Part shown: positions 1-9,141 of the stretch, one piece after another | How the letters are laid out: every line of letters starts with the position of its first letter | How positions within the stretch are numbered: position 1 is the stretch's first letter | Source: Phormidium tanganyikae FI6-MK23 | GTDB taxonomy: Bacteria > Cyanobacteriota > Cyanobacteriia > Leptolyngbyales > Leptolyngbyaceae | Assembly (NCBI GenBank): GCA_019359175.1 | Contig: JAHHHU010000003.1 | Location: forward strand, 1-64,000 | DNA length: 64,000 nt | Direction: 5' to 3' | Position numbers and translations under genes: made by a program | The notes under the pieces: generated by a model | The model's database searches: none | Seen by the model: the letters and a program-made list of their open reading frames with translations, nothing else | What the model was told of the DNA's origin: nothing

Positions 1-2
1 AA

Positions 3-137
3 CGGTTTATCCGCGAGTGCTATCACCTTGGCAATTCCTTTGCATTGATCAAGTGGTTATTTGAGTTTGTCCTTCATCAACAGGTGTTTAAGTTCCCTAA
101 GCTTGAACTGTATGGCGTTTTTTCACGAGTCAAGTAG
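3..137 (+). CDS. C-terminal fragment of an unidentified protein, cut by the window edge
   Basis: An open frame runs in from the left edge and stops at TAG 135-137. The 44 visible residues read like a real protein end, rich in aromatic and hydrophobic residues (for example ALIKWLFEFVLHQQ) and finishing GVFSRVK. I do not recognise the family. It overlaps the first possible ATG of the next gene (112) by 26 bases, so the two may be coupled or the second may start elsewhere. The start lies outside the window. Confidence 0.45.
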   Translation, partial: RFIRECYHLGNSFALIKWLFEFVLHQQVFKFPKLELYGVFSRVK

Positions 138-533
138 GATCGCTATAGAAGGACTTAATCAAGATGAAAGCCTGCAATATTTCTATCGGAACTTGCTCTG
201 GAGAGCGTTCGAGGAATATCTGTTGACAAGTTGGCAAGCAGGGCAAGAAGAATTTGGTTTTGATGAAGAATTAGATACCTTCCACCCACACTCACATAAT
301 CTGAGAGTTTGGCATACAGTTGTAGATGAACTGGTGGATCGCATCTTCTGGGATCGGGACTGGGCAATAACTTCAAATCATCCAGAAGTGCTGGACGGCA
401 TGGAAGAAGAGTTGAGCCAACCGCCGGACTGGGTGACTATTTCACGAATCGACTGCCGCAAGTGACTCCAGAACAGGCAAAAATTGCGTTAGCTGAAATC
501 CGGAATTGGCAATTAAATACTTCAATCGAATAA
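112..533 (+). pseudogene. Unidentified small protein gene, probably frameshifted near 433
   Basis: The first reading frame begins at ATG 112 (or TTG 61) and ends at TGA 463-465, giving MAFFHESS...PPDW followed by VTISRIDCRK. If the frame slips back one base inside the GGG run at 431-433, the protein instead continues GDYFTNRLPQVTPEQAKIAL and on to a stop at 531-533. That continuation looks more like coding sequence (PQVTPEQAK, ALAEIRNWQL) than the short tail of the original frame. I read this as a gene with a one-base deletion, though a programmed frameshift cannot be excluded. The protein is acidic and rich in Trp and Glu, and I do not recognise the family. ATG 112 has no clear Shine-Dalgarno sequence. 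Confidence 0.45.
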
Positions 534-536
534 ACT

Positions 537-665
537 TCAAATGGCTTGTCGATGAGAATGTACTTCATTCAATAGAAGTTCCCGTAGCTCTTTCGCGGTG
601 TCGCCAGTTTCAGGGTTCAGTCGGGAACGAATGAACCGGACTTTATAGTTGCAGGGTATTTGCAA
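537..665 (-). pseudogene. Short protein-like remnant on the minus strand
   Basis: A minus-strand frame from TTG 663-665 to TGA 537-539 encodes about 42 residues, including KVRFIRSRLNPETGDTAKEL and ending HSHRQAI. Composition looks coding, but an in-frame TAG lies just upstream at 672-674, so only this tail survives. It sits between the frameshifted gene and the tRNA fragment and is probably debris of a lost gene. It could also be a chance open frame. No family is recognised. Confidence 0.3.
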
Positions 666-705
666 TCCGCTCTAGCTTAAATCCTCACCATTCCTGCCTT
701 ACAGC

Positions 706-755
706 GATTGAGATAAAGATTGAGATAAAACGGTGTGCAATGTCGATTGAGATAA
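706..755. repeat. Three direct copies of GATTGAGATAA
   Basis: The 11-mer GATTGAGATAA occurs at 706-716, 718-728 and 745-755. The first two copies are head to tail with a one-base gap. They sit about 45 bases upstream of the tRNA fragment. Role unknown. Confidence 0.7.
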
Positions 756-797
756 GCTACAATCCTCTCTAGCGTTAGGTTTTAGAAATTAATCGGA

Positions 798-844
798 CTC
801 GATTCGTAACCGATCGGTCGTGGGTTCAAATCCCACCATCGGCT
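798..844 (+). pseudogene. 3' half of a tRNA-Thr (anticodon CGU), 5' half missing
   Basis: From the anticodon arm onward the geometry is exactly that of a tRNA. The 7-base anticodon loop is at 803-809 with CGT at 805-807. The 3' anticodon strand is 810-814, the 5-base variable loop 815-819, and the perfect T-stem GTGGG/CCCAC (820-824, 832-836) encloses loop TTCAAAT. The acceptor strand CATCGGC plus discriminator T is at 837-844. No matching 5' acceptor or D-arm lies upstream, and the 5' anticodon strand pairs at only three of five positions. It is therefore a 3' tRNA fragment, not a working gene. CCA is not encoded. Confidence 0.75.
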
Positions 845-1126
845 TTTTTAAGATAAATTCTGTCTAGGTTGAGTCGCATCACAGAACTCGATTTTGGCTT
901 ATAGCTCTAGCTAAATATTGTTTGTTGTGAACAGTCTCTCCCTTTTTGTAGGGGTTCATTTGGTTTGAGAAAGATAACCTTAACCATAAAGACGACTCAA
1001 ACAGTTCAGTGACATTGAACGATCGCTTTATGAGATTTGGCTTTGGGTGCTGCAAAGTCGATTTTTTAGCATTGATTTCACTGAATAAATCTGGTCTGCT
1101 GACTACAACATTTTGGAGATTGTTTT
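845..1126. other. Intergenic stretch before the carotenoid protein gene
   Basis: No convincing gene is seen here. The T-rich start (844-850) directly follows the tRNA fragment. The end presumably carries the promoter of the next gene, whose ribosome site GGAG lies at 1114-1117, nine bases before ATG 1127. Confidence 0.4.
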
Positions 1127-1621
1127 ATGACTTCTATTAATACGAGCAACTTGGATCAAGCGATCGTAGTATTTCAGGGTTTGCCCGTCGAGGAGCAACT
1201 TGCAACATTAGGAATGTTGTTCAAAGAAATTTCTGGCTCTATTCCCGCTAACACCTTTGGTACAAGCGAAGAGAGTACGCGATTGATTGATCAAATTAAA
1301 GGACAGCGACAGGATGAACAACTGCAAACTCTCAGCGATTTCTTAGCAAATAAGACCGCGAAAGGGGATGAAGTGGCGCTTGACCCCCATCCGAGCAAAG
1401 CGTTATTAGAACTGATACCGGGTAGCACTCAGCCTGCTCTAACGCGCTACGAATCTCTAGATGCCAATTCTCGCTTGGCGTTCTGGTACCAACTCGGCCA
1501 ACAGTTGAACGATAGCATTCCGGTGAACTCCTCCCTATCTTCGGAGGCGACTGAATTGCTTACTTCTTTACGATCGCTAGGTGTTGAGCAGCAAGCCGCT
1601 TTTCTGAGGCAGATTGCATAG
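1127..1621 (+). CDS. Helical carotenoid protein (OCP N-terminal domain homologue)
   Basis: The 164-residue protein matches the all-helical N-terminal domain of orange carotenoid protein and lacks the NTF2-like C-terminal domain, so it belongs with the stand-alone helical carotenoid proteins. Those bind a ketocarotenoid and quench singlet oxygen or phycobilisome energy. Recognisable signatures are FQGLPVEEQLATLGMLF near residues 16-32 and LAFWYQLG at 117-124, where Trp120-Tyr121 correspond to the carotenoid-contacting Trp-Tyr of OCP. The position of the OCP tunnel Tyr44 is Phe here by eye. ATG 1127 is preceded by a good GGAG. It is monocistronic, with a strong terminator immediately after. Carotenoid binding is inferred from the family. 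Confidence 0.75.
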   Translation: MTSINTSNLDQAIVVFQGLPVEEQLATLGMLFKEISGSIPANTFGTSEESTRLIDQIKGQRQDEQLQTLSDFLANKTAKGDEVALDPHPSKALLELIPGSTQPALTRYESLDANSRLAFWYQLGQQLNDSIPVNSSLSSEATELLTSLRSLGVEQQAAFLRQIA

Positions 1622-1624
1622 TGA

Positions 1625-1665
1625 ATTGAACGATCGTACTTCAAAGTACGATCGTTCAATTTTTT
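1625..1665 (+). terminator. Rho-independent terminator of the carotenoid protein gene
   Basis: A 16-bp perfect stem (1625-1640 with 1645-1660) encloses a TCAA loop and is followed by five T at 1661-1665. It begins three bases after the stop codon. Confidence 0.9.
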
Positions 1666-1749
1666 GACAGATAAAACCGAATGGATTAGCCCATATCTCA
1701 AGCGATTCACGGATAATAAGAAAGTTTCCTGTACGGTGAAACCGCTTGT

Positions 1750-3153
1750 ATGAATTCTAAGCTACTCAAACAAGAAGCAAACTCGCTCTATAAAGCGCTA
1801 TCGCCACTTTTAGCGCTAGATCCCAGATTTGCTGATGTGATTTTGTTGGATCTTGCAAAGCTTGTTCAGCAGTGTGCGCGGGGTAATGGTGAGGTACGCT
1901 CTCCTGAGCTACTCGCTTTTCTCGTGGTATATGCCTTGATTAAGCAAGATGCAGAAAAACTGAACGTCGCCATTCATCAATGGGATTCAGAGCGAACGAA
2001 GTATGAGAAAACAACGCTGCAAATTATCTTAGATCTAACTCAAAACCAGGCTCAACCCGAACAGTTTCTTCTACCTTCGATCGTGAATCGACTTGATGAA
2101 GAAAAAGGAACAAATTATTTGGGCAGTACAGTTAATGCAATTTATAAATTTGCTCAAACGATCGTTAAATCAGATGGCTCTATCAGTTTGCAAGATTTGG
2201 AAACACTTTCTCTAATCTGGCAGCGGCTTCATTCTTATCAAAGAATCGCTAACTATCAAGCAGGTTTAGCTTCGGTTTCTAATGCGCCTAATTCAGATAG
2301 CCCAGAGCAAGTTTTAGAGGAAGCATTATCTGAACTGAATGACTTGATTGGGCTTGGAAACATCAAGGAGGAAGTGAAAACCTTGGCGAATTTTCTCAAA
2401 GTTCAGAAAATTCGAGCAGATCGCGGTTTAGCAAAAACTTCGGTTTCGCTTCATGCGGTGTTTTGCGGCCCGCCAGGGACAGGAAAAACGACCGTTGCTC
2501 GATTAATGAGCCGGATTTATCAAGGACTCGGATTTTTGAGCAAAGGTCATCTGACTGAAACCGATCGCTCAGGCATGGTTGCGGGATATATCGGACAGAC
2601 TGCTGAAAAAGTAGATAACTTGGTGAATTCTGCGCTGGATGGAGTCTTGTTTATTGATGAAGCTTATGCTTTGGTTCCTGGAGAATCGGGACGAGATTTT
2701 GGACAAGAAGCGATCGACGTTTTGCTAAAGCGAATGGAGGATTATCGCGATCGATTAGTAATCATTGTGGCGGGATATACCGATGAGATGACAACCTTTA
2801 TTGAGTCGAACCCTGGATTAGAATCGCGGTTCAATCGCTACTTTTACTTCAATCACTATGAGCCAGAAGAACTGCTAGCGATTTTTGAAAAAATGTGCAA
2901 CAAAAGTCACTTCAAACTAGCCGAGAGTGCGCGTGAAAAACTGCGATCGGTGTTTGAAGATCTTTATGTAAAACGAGATAAAACTTTCGGAAATGCAAGG
3001 CTCGTTCGGAATCTGTTTGAAAGAATTATTGAAAGACAGGCAAATCGTCTTGCTGTTTTGACTTCGCTCAGCGACGAAACTTTGACGACGCTTCTCGCTG
3101 AAGATATTCCGGCTGAAGTGGGCAGTCGTTACGCGGGGCAAGTCAAGAATTGA
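1750..3153 (+). CDS. AAA+ ATPase of the CbbX/SpoVK type with an N-terminal helical (TerB-like) region
   Basis: The 467-residue protein has a C-terminal AAA+ module. Walker A GPPGTGKT is at 240-247, Walker B LFIDEAYAL at 300-308 with D303-E304, and an Arg-finger region SRFNR is near 359-363. The module resembles CbbX, the red-type rubisco activase, and SpoVK-type ATPases. Residues 1-180 are helical, and a segment around 135-160 (KSDGSISLQDLETL) resembles the acidic repeat of TerB domains. Rubisco activation should not be assumed: cyanobacteria have form IB rubisco and CbbX serves form I red types. I infer a remodelling ATPase of unknown substrate. No clear Shine-Dalgarno precedes ATG 1750. Confidence 0.75.
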   Translation: MNSKLLKQEANSLYKALSPLLALDPRFADVILLDLAKLVQQCARGNGEVRSPELLAFLVVYALIKQDAEKLNVAIHQWDSERTKYEKTTLQIILDLTQNQAQPEQFLLPSIVNRLDEEKGTNYLGSTVNAIYKFAQTIVKSDGSISLQDLETLSLIWQRLHSYQRIANYQAGLASVSNAPNSDSPEQVLEEALSELNDLIGLGNIKEEVKTLANFLKVQKIRADRGLAKTSVSLHAVFCGPPGTGKTTVARLMSRIYQGLGFLSKGHLTETDRSGMVAGYIGQTAEKVDNLVNSALDGVLFIDEAYALVPGESGRDFGQEAIDVLLKRMEDYRDRLVIIVAGYTDEMTTFIESNPGLESRFNRYFYFNHYEPEELLAIFEKMCNKSHFKLAESAREKLRSVFEDLYVKRDKTFGNARLVRNLFERIIERQANRLAVLTSLSDETLTTLLAEDIPAEVGSRYAGQVKN

Positions 3154-3189
3154 GGCTTGATGAGATCTTTGCGCTCATTCTAGCTATCG

Positions 3190-3380
3190 TGTACACGCAA
3201 GTCGATTGGATCTGTAATCGCCTAGACCTCTCGCCCCCTAAATCCCCCATTCTGGGGGACTTTGAGCAGAAAGAATTTCTAGAACGCCAAGGAATTTCTC
3301 AGTTTCAAAGTCTCCCAAATTCGGGGGATTTAGGGGGCTGAAGCCGGCTCAAACGAAGTGATGAACGACTTGTGTGTACA
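3190..3380. repeat. Nested inverted-repeat element (MITE-like) upstream of carB
   Basis: The outer arms are 3190-3204 and 3366-3380 (15 bp, one mismatch). The inner arms are 3233-3265 and 3305-3338 (about 33 bp, near perfect, based on GCCCCCTAAATCCCCC). The core 3266-3304 contains two GAATTTCT copies. This G/C-run palindrome is of the kind found scattered in filamentous cyanobacterial genomes. It fills most of the 384-base gap between the AAA gene and carB, and I see no gene inside it. Confidence 0.75.
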
Positions 3381-3537
3381 TGGTAGATTCTAGAAAGTGA
3401 GAAAATCTCGGTATGCGTAAATCCGATAGAATTCTGTTGTTTTGGGCGGATTCTGGGAAATAGATAAAGGTGCAACAGAAATCCGAACGAAACCCACTAG
3501 AATGGTTTGGATTTAGAGAAGAGAGCAGAGTTGTACT

Positions 3538-6500
3538 ATGCCCCGTCGCCAAGACCTCCACAAGATTTTGTTAATCGGTTCCGGCCCGATTGTGATCGGG
3601 CAAGCCAGTGAGTTTGACTACTCCGGAACCCAAGCCTGTAAAGCGTTGCGGGATGAAGGATTTGAAGTGATTTTGGTCAACTCGAATCCGGCGACGATCA
3701 TGACCGACCCCGAAACCGCCGATCGCACTTATATTGAGCCGCTGACTCCAGAAATCCTTGAACAAATCATTATTAAAGAGCGTCCCGATGCGCTATTGCC
3801 CACGATGGGCGGTCAGACTGCCTTAAATTTAGCGGTCACACTGGCGAAAAGCGGCGTTCTGGAAAAATATAACGTCGAACTGATCGGCGCGAAATTACCC
3901 GCGATCGAGATGGCGGAAGATCGCAAACTATTCAAAGAGGCGATGCTGCGGATCGGGATTGGAGTGTGTCCGTCAGGGTTGGCGGAAACGCTCGATGAAG
4001 CAAAAATGATCGGACAGCAGATCGGTTCTTATCCGTTGATTATTCGTCCTGCATTTACGATGGGCGGATCGGGCGGCGGGATTGCCTACAACCAGCAGGA
4101 ATTTGAGGAGATCGCACAGTCGGGTTTGGATGCAAGCCCTGTATCGCAGATTCTGATCGAGAAATCGCTGCTCGGTTGGAAAGAGTACGAACTCGAAGTC
4201 ATGCGCGATCTGGCAGATAACGTCGTGATTATTTGTTCGATCGAGAATCTTGATCCGATGGGCATTCACACGGGCGATTCGATTACAGTTGCTCCCGCGC
4301 AGACGTTGACCGATAAGGAATATCAGCGGCTCCGAGATGCTTCGATCAAAATTATTCGCGAAATTGGGGTCGAAACGGGCGGATCGAATATTCAATTTGC
4401 GGTGAATCCAGTCACGGGTGAAGTCGTTGTGATTGAGATGAACCCGCGCGTTTCCCGCAGCTCTGCGCTGGCTTCTAAAGCGACAGGATTTCCGATCGCG
4501 AAAATGGCGGCAAAACTTGCGGTCGGCTATTCGCTCGATGAAATTCCAAACGATATTACGAAAAAAACGCCCGCGAGTTTTGAACCCACGATCGATTATG
4601 TCGTGACTAAAATTCCCCGATTCGCGTTTGAAAAATTTCCCGGTTCTAAGCCTTATTTGACTACTCAAATGAAATCGGTTGGGGAAGCAATGGCGATCGG
4701 GCGAACCTTTCAAGAATCGTTCCAAAAAGCGCTGCGATCGCTCGAAACCGGACGCGCGGGATGGGGTTGCGATAAGCAAGAAGTGCTTCCGAGTTTGGAA
4801 CAGATTCGCGCAGGCTTGCGGACTCCAAACCCCGATCGCATTTTTACCGTGCGTCACGCGATGCTGATGGGAATGCCCGTAGACGAGATTTTTGAACTCA
4901 CCAATATTGATCCCTGGTTTCTCGATAAATTGTTTGATCTGCTCGAAACTGAGAAAGCTCTGAAGCGATCGAGCCTCAAAGAGTTGACTGGCGATAAGCT
5001 GTTGGTGATTAAGAAGAAGGGGTTTAGCGATCGACAAATTGCGTTTGCTACAAAGACGACTGAAGATGAGGTTCGCGCTTATCGGAAATCGCTGAATGTG
5101 ATTCCGGTTTACAAAACGGTCGATACTTGTGCGGCTGAGTTTGAGGCGTTCACCCCTTATTACTATTCGACTTACGAGGAAGAAAACGAAATTCTGCCCT
5201 CAAGCAAGCCGAAAGTGATGATTCTCGGTGGCGGGCCCAATCGCATCGGGCAGGGGATCGAGTTTGATTACTGTTGCTGTCATGCCTCGTTTGCTCTGCG
5301 CGAAGACGGCTACGAGACGATCATGGTGAACTCAAACCCCGAAACCGTTTCGACCGACTATGACACCAGCGATCGCTTATATTTCGAGCCGTTGACGAAA
5401 GAAGATGTCCTCAACATCATCGAAGCCGAACAGCCTGAAGGCGTGATCATTCAATTTGGGGGACAAACGCCGCTGAAGCTTGCCGTTCCGCTCGATGCCT
5501 TTCTGAAACTGGGAACCGTTCCGACAAAAATCTGGGGAACTTCACCGGACTCGATCGACACTGCCGAAGATCGCGAACGCTTCGAGAAAATTCTCCGAGA
5601 GTTAAACATTCAACAGCCAGCCAACGGAATGGCACGGGATTATACAGACGCGAAAAAAGTAGCGCGTGAAATCGGCTATCCGGTCGTTGTGCGTCCAAGC
5701 TATGTGCTGGGCGGACGGGCAATGGAAATTGTTTACTCAGATGCCGAACTTGAACGGTATATGACCTATGCCGTTTTAGTCGAGCCGGATCATCCGATTT
5801 TGGTCGATCGATTTCTCGAAAATGCGATCGAAGTCGATGTCGATGCGATCGCAGATCACACCGGAAACGTCGTCATCGGCGGCATTATGGAACACATCGA
5901 GCAAGCGGGAATCCACTCCGGCGATTCTGCCTGCTCGATCCCGACCATCACATTGAGCGTAGAGGTTGTTGATCAGATTCGCACCTGGACAGTCCAACTC
6001 GCAAAAGCACTAAAAGTCATCGGTCTGATGAATATTCAGTTTGCGATTCAAGGCGATCAGGTTTACATCATCGAAGCGAACCCGCGTGCATCCCGAACGG
6101 TTCCATTTGTGTCAAAAGCGATCGGCGTTCCCCTCGCAAAAATGGCATCTCGCGTCATGTCGGGCAAAACGCTCGAAGATCTCAACTTCACTAAAGAAGT
6201 GATCCCCAAACATATTTCAGTGAAAGAAGCCGTTCTGCCGTTCGATAAATTCCCTGGAACCGACACGATTTTAGGCCCTGAAATGAGATCGACCGGAGAA
6301 GTGATGGGGATCGATTCTGACTTTGGCAAGTCTTATGCGAAAGCTGAACTGGCAGCGAGTCAGCGCCTTCCGCTTCAAGGAACCGTTTTTGTATCGATGA
6401 ATGATCGAGAAAAATCTGCTGTCGTTCCTGCCGTGAAAGACTTGATCGATCTCGGCTTCAAAGTTGTAGCGACTTCTGGAACCCGCAAAACGCTGAAGGA

Positions 6501-6774
6501 ACACGGACTCGATGTTGAACTTGTGCTAAAACTGCACGAAGGTAGACCCCATGTTCTCGACTCGATCAAAAACGAGCAAATTCAACTGATCATCAATACC
6601 CCCGCCGGACAGGAGGCACACGAAGACGATCGCTTAATTCGCCGTACTGCCCTTACGTACAAGATCCCCATGATTACAACGATCGCAGGAGCGAAAGCTA
6701 CAGCAGCAGCGATTCGATCGCTCCAATCCCAACCGCTTACCGTGACCGCACTGCAAGACTACGTCCATCACTAA
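3538..6774 (+). CDS. carB: Carbamoyl-phosphate synthase large subunit
   Basis: This enzyme makes carbamoyl phosphate from bicarbonate, ATP and glutamine-derived ammonia, feeding pyrimidine and arginine synthesis. It works with the small subunit CarA, which is not in this window. At 1078 residues it is full length. It has two homologous ATP-grasp synthetase halves, starting [20 protein letters not shown] near residue 10 and [20 protein letters not shown] near 560. Each half has its ATP-grasp core (for example [12 protein letters not shown] and [12 protein letters not shown]). The C-terminal MGS-like allosteric domain begins about residue 940 ([12 protein letters not shown]). It is transcribed alone and followed by a strong palindrome. 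Confidence 0.98.
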   Translation: MPRRQDLHKILLIGSGPIVIGQASEFDYSGTQACKALRDEGFEVILVNSNPATIMTDPETADRTYIEPLTPEILEQIIIKERPDALLPTMGGQTALNLAVTLAKSGVLEKYNVELIGAKLPAIEMAEDRKLFKEAMLRIGIGVCPSGLAETLDEAKMIGQQIGSYPLIIRPAFTMGGSGGGIAYNQQEFEEIAQSGLDASPVSQILIEKSLLGWKEYELEVMRDLADNVVIICSIENLDPMGIHTGDSITVAPAQTLTDKEYQRLRDASIKIIREIGVETGGSNIQFAVNPVTGEVVVIEMNPRVSRSSALASKATGFPIAKMAAKLAVGYSLDEIPNDITKKTPASFEPTIDYVVTKIPRFAFEKFPGSKPYLTTQMKSVGEAMAIGRTFQESFQKALRSLETGRAGWGCDKQEVLPSLEQIRAGLRTPNPDRIFTVRHAMLMGMPVDEIFELTNIDPWFLDKLFDLLETEKALKRSSLKELTGDKLLVIKKKGFSDRQIAFATKTTEDEVRAYRKSLNVIPVYKTVDTCAAEFEAFTPYYYSTYEEENEILPSSKPKVMILGGGPNRIGQGIEFDYCCCHASFALREDGYETIMVNSNPETVSTDYDTSDRLYFEPLTKEDVLNIIEAEQPEGVIIQFGGQTPLKLAVPLDAFLKLGTVPTKIWGTSPDSIDTAEDRERFEKILRELNIQQPANGMARDYTDAKKVAREIGYPVVVRPSYVLGGRAMEIVYSDAELERYMTYAVLVEPDHPILVDRFLENAIEVDVDAIADHTGNVVIGGIMEHIEQAGIHSGDSACSIPTITLSVEVVDQIRTWTVQLAKALKVIGLMNIQFAIQGDQVYIIEANPRASRTVPFVSKAIGVPLAKMASRVMSGKTLEDLNFTKEVIPKHISVKEAVLPFDKFPGTDTILGPEMRSTGEVMGIDSDFGKSYAKAELAASQRLPLQGTVFVSMNDREKSAVVPAVKDLIDLGFKVVATSGTRKTLKEHGLDVELVLKLHEGRPHVLDSIKNEQIQLIINTPAGQEAHEDDRLIRRTALTYKIPMITTIAGAKATAAAIRSLQSQPLTVTALQDYVHH

Positions 6775-6782
6775 CCCTCACT

Positions 6783-6816
6783 GGAGCGGAACTCGATCGA
6801 GTTCCGCTCCTTCTAT
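6783..6816 (+). terminator. Palindromic terminator after carB
   Basis: A perfect 28-base palindrome lies at 6783-6810 (GGAGCGGAACTC and its complement around a central GATC). It starts 9 bases after the carB stop and is followed by TTCTATC. The U tract is weak, so it may act only as a 3' stabiliser. Confidence 0.7.
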
Positions 6817-7332
6817 CAAAGGATAGATGACAATTTTAGGTTTAACCTTGTATTTCTATAGAACGATTTATGCACAGTTCGGCGCTAAACTTGACCCATT
6901 CATCTCTAAATCCTTCAGCGCAATTCTTAAAACTTTGTAAAGCATTTTCATAAACCGTTTTCTTAGTCGAGTTCGATCGATGAATTTCTGATTAAACCTG
7001 CTATTCTGTCTCAAAGAAGACATTAGGGAAACTTGTTTTTGATAATGTGTACTCTATGGTGTGGATTGACTGGTAAAGGCACTCGTTTATTGCCGTTCTA
7101 GCTGCAATCTTCCTCAGAAACTTTACAAACCTTAATCGAATAGTAGATAATCCTTAATACAACCGTTTGTGCTGCGGTTGAGATGAGTGTTAGAAGCAGC
7201 ACATTCGTTCACAGCTCATTGAATGAGTTACACCAGCTTTCCCCTTTGTGCTTACGAGCAACAAGCGATCGCTCTAAGCTGCCCTACGGATCTTTTACTC
7301 TCTTTGTCTCCCTCACCACTGCTGATGCTTCT
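6817..7332. other. Long leader/promoter region of the sigma factor gene
   Basis: About 500 bases without a convincing gene. The sigma frame is open back to ATG 7183, but the extra 50 residues are Ser/Leu-rich and unlike sigma factors. I therefore treat 7183-7332 as untranslated leader. No promoter hexamer pair stands out clearly enough to assign. Confidence 0.4.
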
Positions 7333-8289
7333 ATGAAAACTGCTCAGACTCCTACTGATTCCGTTCGGGCTTACCTGCGTGAGATTGGTCGTGTGCCGCT
7401 CCTGACGCACGAACAAGAAGTCCTCTATGGTAAGCAGGTACAGCGACTAGCGATCGCCAACTCAGTCAAAGCATCCCTGTTTGAGAAACTGGGCGAAGAA
7501 CCGGACGATGCGACTTGGGCGCGGACTGCCGAACTCTCAGAAACAGAACTGCGGCAGGTTTTAGCCGAAGGCGAACTCGCGAAGCGCCGCATGGTTGAGG
7601 CGAATTTGCGTCTAGTCGTTTCGGTGGCGAAGAAATACACGAAGCGCAATGTTGAACTGATGGACTTGATCCAAGAAGGAACGATCGGGATGCAGCGCGG
7701 CGTTGAGAAATTTGATCCCACCAAAGGCTACCGATTTTCGACGTATGCTTACTGGTGGATTCGTCAGGCGATTACAAGAGCGATCGCGGAAAAAGGTCGC
7801 ACGATTCGCTTACCGATTCACATCACTGAGAAGCTAAATAAAATTAAAAAAGCGCAGCGGAGTTTGTCACAGCAGTATGGACGAGCCGCAACGCTTTCAG
7901 AATTAGCGACCGAATTAGATCTACCGATTTCCCAAGTGCGGGACTACCTTGAACGCGCTCGCGTACCGCTGTCGTTAGATTTGCGGGTTGGCGATAATCA
8001 AGATACCGAGTTGGGCGAACTGCTCGAAGATCCGGGAGTTTCGCCGGAAGAATTTACGACGCAAACTTCGCTGAAGCTGGATCTGGATGCCCTGATGGCA
8101 GATTTAACTCAGCAGCAAAGAGAAGTTTTGATTCTTCGCTTCGGATTAGATGATGGAAAAGCGTTGACGTTGGCGAAAATTGGTGATCGCCTAAACATCA
8201 GTCGTGAACGAGTGCGGCAAATCGAGCGGGAAGCGCTGACAAAACTGCGGAAGCGCAAAGGCGATATGGGCGAGTATTTGGCAAGCTGA
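7333..8289 (+). CDS. RNA polymerase sigma factor, sigma-70 group 2
   Basis: This is a non-essential-type sigma factor that redirects RNA polymerase under stress, light or nutrient change. From ATG 7333 it is 318 residues. Region 1.2 is [20 protein letters not shown]. Region 2 contains [21 protein letters not shown] and the core-binding/-10 segment [20 protein letters not shown]. Region 3 is [12 protein letters not shown], and region 4 contains the helix-turn-helix [20 protein letters not shown]. The lack of a long acidic region 1.1 marks group 2 (SigB/C/D/E type) rather than the principal SigA. I cannot assign which paralogue. The start at 7333 fits the family better than ATG 7183. Confidence 0.92.
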   Translation: MKTAQTPTDSVRAYLREIGRVPLLTHEQEVLYGKQVQRLAIANSVKASLFEKLGEEPDDATWARTAELSETELRQVLAEGELAKRRMVEANLRLVVSVAKKYTKRNVELMDLIQEGTIGMQRGVEKFDPTKGYRFSTYAYWWIRQAITRAIAEKGRTIRLPIHITEKLNKIKKAQRSLSQQYGRAATLSELATELDLPISQVRDYLERARVPLSLDLRVGDNQDTELGELLEDPGVSPEEFTTQTSLKLDLDALMADLTQQQREVLILRFGLDDGKALTLAKIGDRLNISRERVRQIEREALTKLRKRKGDMGEYLAS

Positions 8290-8359
8290 TTTAACCCTCC
8301 GGGTAGTGATGTAAAGCTTGAAGCCTTGATACAGTCAGAAAAATCTTCTGGACAAGGCG

Positions 8360-9139
8360 ATGAATATCCAAATGCTCGATCGTACCGTTAGCTTAGGGGA
8401 GTTTAGTCTTCACTATCAGCAGTGTGGACGAAATGACGGGCAAGCGTTCCCCATGCTGTTTCTCCACGGTTGGGGAATCTCGGCAGAACCGTATCAAGCA
8501 GTTTTAGAACGACTAGGACAAGTGCATCCGGTGTTTGCGCCGGACTTGCCGAGTTTTGCTCGTTCACCTTATAACAAGATGATCCCAGACTACAAAAGCT
8601 ACGCCGCGTTTCTGGTTGATTTTTTGGATGCTTTAAATTTGGAGCAAGTGCATTTAGTTGGGCACTCGTTTGGGGGTGGGATTGCGATTACGATCGCTGC
8701 ACTTTTTCCAGAACGAGTGAAGAGCGTTGTTCTTCTGGGCAGCACTGGGATTCCGACCGTTTCGATTCCAGAAATCATTCCGAGACGAGCGATCGAAATG
8801 GTAGCGCAACTGTTTTTACCCGAACTAGGGTTGAAATTGACGACCATTCCAAAAGTGTTTTCGCACAATTTACTTTTTAATACAGCGAATTTGCTGCAAG
8901 CGTTGCTGCTGTCGTTATACGGGGATTTGAAACATTTATTGCCCAGTGTGCAAGCCCCCACGCTGTTACTTTGGTCAGAGCAAGATTTAACGGAACCATT
9001 ATCGATCGCTGAAGAAATGGCGGCAACGATCCCAAATTCCGATCTAATAATCGTGCCCGAAGGCTTTCACGAATGGGGGCTTTGGTATCCTGAGAAATTC
9101 ACTTCAATGGTGCTTGAATTCACAAGCCAAATCACCTAA
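8360..9139 (+). CDS. Alpha/beta hydrolase
   Basis: The 259-residue protein has a single alpha/beta-hydrolase fold. The oxyanion region is LFLHGWG (33-39), the nucleophile elbow is GHSFGG with Ser103, and the C-terminal catalytic His is probably in EGFHEWGLW near residue 240. It is likely cytoplasmic, as there is no signal peptide. The substrate cannot be deduced. It lies 70 bases after the sigma gene in the same direction and ends three bases from the convergent pxcA. Confidence 0.88.
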   Translation: MNIQMLDRTVSLGEFSLHYQQCGRNDGQAFPMLFLHGWGISAEPYQAVLERLGQVHPVFAPDLPSFARSPYNKMIPDYKSYAAFLVDFLDALNLEQVHLVGHSFGGGIAITIAALFPERVKSVVLLGSTGIPTVSIPEIIPRRAIEMVAQLFLPELGLKLTTIPKVFSHNLLFNTANLLQALLLSLYGDLKHLLPSVQAPTLLLWSEQDLTEPLSIAEEMAATIPNSDLIIVPEGFHEWGLWYPEKFTSMVLEFTSQIT

Positions 9140-9141
9140 AT

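Noticed and set aside
3150-3341. 63-codon frame through the inverted-repeat element
   Set aside because: It consists of repeat-arm sequence; no gene features.
3973-5037. 354-codon open frame antisense to carB
   Set aside because: It lies entirely inside carB. The Arg/His/Phe-rich composition is what the complement of this gene's codon bias gives.
7183-7332. 50-residue N-terminal extension of the sigma factor
   Set aside because: Open but unlike any sigma region, and the family begins near ATG 7333.
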